From the NCBI GenBank assembly GCA_003254905.1, contig QANU01106857.1, positions 62,001 to 126,000 of the forward strand: a stretch of 64,000 bases of DNA, given 5' to 3'. The notes below the pieces were generated by a model. That model did not search any database. It saw only the letters and a list, made by a program, of their open reading frames with translations, and had not been told where the DNA came from. The position numbers and the translations under genes were made by a program. Positions 61,301 through 64,000 of this stretch are shown here, piece by piece (position 1 is the stretch's first letter; every line of letters begins with the position of its first letter). This DNA is from Nissolia schottii (taxonomy: Eukaryota; Streptophyta; Magnoliopsida; Fabales; Fabaceae).

Positions 61301-61643
61301 TTCCTATCATCTCGTTCAGTCTACGCCCAACCCACCAGCGAAATATGATTTTCTCTGGAGTAAAAGAGCATAAGCCTCCAAGTTGAAGGGATTCAGTAGA
61401 ATTAGAACAATCATCAAGGACATCTTCTAAAACATACACTGCATCTTTAAGTTGCTGCAACCAAACTTTAACAGAGCGATTTGTAAATTGTTGCTCCTCA
61501 GCATCATCAAGAATGGCCTTGATCATCACCAAGTGGGTTGACAACTTTTCAGCCGGTTGTCTGATTCCAGAGAAAGTCGCAAATTCACGTCGGACCAAGG
61601 GGAGCAAACTCTTGAGCGCACCTCCAATCAAGGCCTCAGCCAT
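58341..61643 (-). CDS. CC-NB-ARC-LRR disease resistance protein NLR-C (RGA type, 1100 aa)
   Basis: Single-exon CNL with the same domain order and residue numbering as NLR-A through the NB-ARC: coiled coil 1-130, P-loop GLGGIGKTT 185-193, kinase-2 LLVLDDVW 260-267, GSPLAAQALGG 359-369, MHD 484-486, then LRRs. The start MAEALIGG (61643) is shared by the three genes. It has an in-frame 10-residue duplication just before the first LRR (SYSWFQTKPP next to SYSWFPTNR), absent in A and B. In the LRR part several solvent-exposed positions differ from A and B (for example CVKVKHLRFMGYNMESFSID), as expected for the recognition surface. The tail after HCTAPGDDGI differs from NLR-A. Looks functional. Confidence 0.95.
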   Translation of the reverse strand: MAEALIGGALKSLLPLVRREFATFSGIRQPAEKLSTHLVMIKAILDDAEEQQFTNRSVKVWLQQLKDAVYVLEDVLDDCSNSTESLQLGGLCSFTPEKIIFRWWVGRRLNEMIGRLDQIAEVKNKFGLSERVQERQTEVAEWRQTSPNIANPQVYGRDEDKAKVVEFLLGRARDSDSLSVYPIVGLGGIGKTTLAQSVYNDQRVSDHFELKIWICVSENFNVKSILCSIIESVIKAKYDMLDLYVMEQKVQELLQSKRYLLVLDDVWNRSQELEFGLSLDKWDKLKCVLSCGSKGYSILVSTRDAAVARIMGTCQAHNLCGLSEDDCWSLFKQRAFGPDKEEREELVAIGKEILKKCKGSPLAAQALGGLMFFREGEKEWLEVKESKLWTLPNENDIFRALRMSYFYLTPTSKQCFAFCAIFPKDAKIIKQDLIHLWMANGFISSREKLDVEEVGNMIWNELYQKSFFQDVKTYDDLGNICFKMHDLIHDLAQSITEQECVCLDKAHQCQVDLSRNTHHIGFSYGGRKSVKKEALENVESLRTLYRLERTWQSYSWFQTKPPSYSWFPTNRSLRVLCAESFKLSSLGKLIHLRYLELYDGWIKTLPGSIYNLRNLEILKLTQLHQLEFLPKHLTCLQNLRHLVIRDCNSLSYMFPNTHKLSHLRTLNVFIVKTEAGYSLTELRDLNLGGELNIEGLGNVGSLSEAQEANLKDKEDLRDLRLSWDKSDGTKSSVVTDVGQVLEALQPHSNLKVLKISNYEGLYLPSWMGSNSALSNLVSLTLDKCRNCRHLPTLGKLPSLKRLDIYHMDNVQYIDDDECYDGVELRAFPSLKKLKVSRLQNLERLLKMERGVIFPRLSYLYISNCSKFQLSSWLPCVKVKHLRFMGYNMESFSIDCNLDRLLCDLSNNLTTFPEGMMNNLKCVEFMEICGFHKLKELPNEIMKLSSLEFLVIKDCCGLESLPEQGLEGLCSLTTLRIERCWRLRSLPEGVRHLTSLEDLAINSCPALKSLPDAVQHLTSLKHLKVICCPELVERCKEGTGEDWHKIAHIPDVIFSHCTAPGDDGIQELFSLEERLFLFPSCVCDDVNDIEACIEAFLRPDL

Positions 61644-61745
61644 TTTTAGAGAATGCAAAATTTGAGAAGAAAGGGGGACAGAAAGGTTAGCGATAAATGA
61701 AATGGTGAGAGTAACGGTAGCAAAGGTGCACAAATGTACCACAAA

Positions 61746-61831
61746 GTCAACGGGAATTGTCTTGAAATGCCAAATGCTAGCTGTCTCTTTCCAATTTCCG
61801 TTTGTTTTTTCTCCAAGCCATGTGCCACGTG
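61746..61831 (-). promoter_or_regulatory. NLR-C promoter: W-box core and G-box
   Basis: TTGAC (minus strand, 61746-61750) lies 103 bp and CACGTG (61826-61831) about 183 bp upstream of the ATG, matching units A and B. Confidence 0.5.
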
Positions 61832-63603
61832 ATGTCTTAACAAATCTACAGTGCGAAGTTCAATTGGAAACAGTATTGAATAATTGATTCTGTTACCCAT
61901 AATAATTAAACGGATTGGTTTGGATTAATTTAAAGGAATATTTATTTTATTTATATTTTTAAGTCTACTTAAAAGATAATATTTTTACCGAAAATTACAC
62001 CTTTATCCATTGTTTCTTTTTAAGAAATATAGCATTTCAAACTTTAAAAAAAATATATTTTACATTATTTTTTTATTATAAAAAAAGTACATTTTTAACA
62101 TTATATTTTAACACTTATTATTATTTTTTAAAAGACGTGTTTTTTTAAGAAAACTAATATAAACGGACCATATGCCAACTTCAATGGTATCCAAATTAAT
62201 TTCACAGAATAAGCTTTGTAGCATAACTCTCATGGAAATAGTTTATTTTTATCCTAAAATGCTACTCTTGTTTTTCAGTGGTTTAAACTGTTGCGTTTAA
62301 GAGAAAGAAGTAAAAAAATTTGTCAGACAGAAAATTTGTCACATGCCATCAAGTTGAAAGAATATTTTTTGTCTTTTAAAGTGTTAACACGTGGTTAGAT
62401 TCACGAAAAAAATGAAGTTGTTTGTAATTAATCTTTCACAACACTTATGAAAAAATTACACTAATCATGCAAATTTTTTTAAAAGCTACTTTAGGGAACG
62501 AATTAGTTTCCAAAAGTGCCTACAGCGGTGAAAAAGCCAGCAAAATATCTCCTAAATAGCTTAGGATTATTTTTAGAAAATAACTTAAATTTATATACAA
62601 TAAAGGCTTTGCTTATTTTTCATCATTTGTTACTGAACTAGTTAGATTTTGTGAAAACAACTTTTATTGAAAAACAAAACTATTTTTCATTGTTTCTAAA
62701 CGTGCAATTAGTCAACGGGAATTGGCTGCAGACATGATGTCCCTATTCAAGAAACTTCATGCAAGCAGCCATGTAATAATTACTTCTCTTAATAATAATA
62801 ATTGAAACAATAAACAATGCCAAGTTGCAAGGTATCCAATCCTGTTATATTGTTTTAAAAAGGCTATTTTATAAGAGAGATAAAATAAGACCCTCTTAAA
62901 ATATGAAAAATGCCCAAAAAAAAGAAGTTCTAAATAACAAATTTCAAATCCACAACAAGCACATGAAGCATTGAATCTTTTCCAGCATATTAGGTTTTGA
63001 AAGCACATGTTTTGGCGCAATTTTGAGAAAACTGATAGGTAATGTAAATTCTAATATAAAAGATTAAGACTATTAAACGCGTAGGTGGTGCCACATCATT
63101 TTGGCATTATTTATTGTTTAAAAATAATGGTGAACGTCCTAATTAATCTCATAATCTTTTAAATTGATATCTATGTTAGTCTTTAAAAAAAGAACTTTTA
63201 ATTGGGTTCCTTAATGTCTCAATTGGTTTATAAACATATCAAATGTTATCCTTGTTAGTCATTAGACATTTTAGACAGAAGAACTAACACGAGTAACGTT
63301 TAAAATATTTAAGGACCAATTAAAGTTTTTTTTTTAAGGATCAGTACAGACAATAAAAAAAAGTTCAGACATTAATTAAGTCATTCTTACTCTTATTGTA
63401 AAATAGAATTAATTATTATATGCTTCATATGCCCATGTGGTTCTGATAGATATTCTGGGTGCTTGACGTGGTTACTTAGGAAAAGGATTTATGCTTCACA
63501 TGGATTATAAATTTGTATTTAGAATTTTTTTGACATCAATTTGTTATGTTTATACTTTGAGTGGTCTTATTTATCTTACTTTTAAAATAGCCTTTTAATA
63601 AAA

Positions 63604-64000
63604 CAGTTATGCTACATGTACACCCATATCTTATACACCATACATACATCCATATTAGAATACACTGAGCCCTAAAATAACCGCTTCATCCACTCTTTCT
63701 CTCACTCTCACCAACACGCGCGTGAACCCACGTTCCTTATCTCCATTCTCTTTCTCAAAAAATCTCATTGTTCATTGCTCTCCGCTCTCTTCGACCTCTT
63801 CATTCTCTTCGGTCTCGTCGTTCTCTGCGATCTCATGTGCAAGATCTGGGATTTGTTAGAGAGATGAGTGGTTGAAGATGTTGCTGCTTGTTATCATCTT
63901 TTAAATAAGAAATAAAGAAGCTCAAAAAAAAAATCAAAGCATAATTGACAGGAGGAAGGAAAAGAACAAGATATACATGACCTATGCTTGTTAATTTTAA
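63604..64000. other. Single-copy DNA beyond unit C
   Basis: Begins with cagttatgctacatgtacac, which resembles a transposon or promoter edge, followed by a CT-rich stretch (tctctcactctcac, ttcattctcttcggtctcgt) like the 5' UTR of a plus-strand gene. No open frame follows before the window ends. Nothing firmer can be said. Confidence 0.35.

Larger units (their letters stand above)
56366..63603. repeat. Tandem duplication unit C (holds NLR-C)
   Basis: Homologous to unit A over its whole length and to B over the B extent. It keeps the ~400-bp upstream segment missing from A and the empty site of the unit A SINE. The downstream flank has several small deletions relative to A. Confidence 0.9.

Overview
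The window is nuclear DNA from a flowering plant, very probably a eudicot and possibly a legume. The evidence is AT-rich, intron-rich genes with plant splice sites, a plant-type tRNA-Lys(UUU), a plastid-targeted protein, a plant G-type lectin receptor kinase, coiled-coil NBS-LRR (CNL) resistance genes, and relics of LINE, copia, hAT, CACTA and tRNA-derived SINE elements. The legume suggestion rests only on the general look of the CNL N-terminus and is inference.

Layout. 1-1.1 kb holds LTR-like debris; a tRNA-Lys gene (minus) sits at 1140-1212. At 1.38-6.18 kb (+) lies a nine-exon gene for a 388-aa, probably plastid protein of unknown function, carrying an Au-type SINE in an intron. 6.2-11.5 kb is transposon debris: a 1.16-kb element with ~270-bp inverted ends and a 5-bp target duplication, and three LINE fragments. 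11.6-21.2 kb (minus) is a 19-exon gene for gamma-tubulin complex component 2 (GCP2), with several foldback/MITE elements in its introns, probable GC-AG introns, and no visible exon for the usual N-terminus. 23.0-26.2 kb (+) is a LECRK-type G-type lectin S-receptor-like kinase interrupted by two introns; the first is bounded by an 11-bp direct repeat that looks like a target-site duplication. 26.4-30 kb is a hAT-like element and a decayed Ty1/copia element with a clean solo LTR nested in it. 32.2-35.2 kb (+) is the six-exon gene for ribosomal protein eS6. 35.2-42.1 kb is mostly unexplained AT-rich DNA plus an LTR fragment, a complete non-autonomous hAT element with an 8-bp duplication, and a CACTA terminus.

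42.4-63.6 kb is a tandem triplication of a roughly 6-7-kb unit, each carrying one single-exon CNL gene on the minus strand (called here NLR-A, NLR-B, NLR-C). A and C are intact; B has one nonsense codon that removes nearly all of its LRR region. B is a mosaic: its coiled-coil/NB-ARC part matches C and the later part matches A, with a switch near the MHD motif. All three share a promoter with a W-box core and a G-box at nearly fixed distances. A SINE present only in unit A, with the empty site readable in unit C, gives a relative date for the duplication.

The genes do not form a pathway. Housekeeping genes (tRNA, eS6, GCP2, the plastid protein) stand beside immune-receptor-type genes (LECRK, the CNL cluster), with transposon debris between them. 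I see no unknown biological system; the most informative signals are the intron gain in the LECRK gene and the mosaic history of the CNL cluster.
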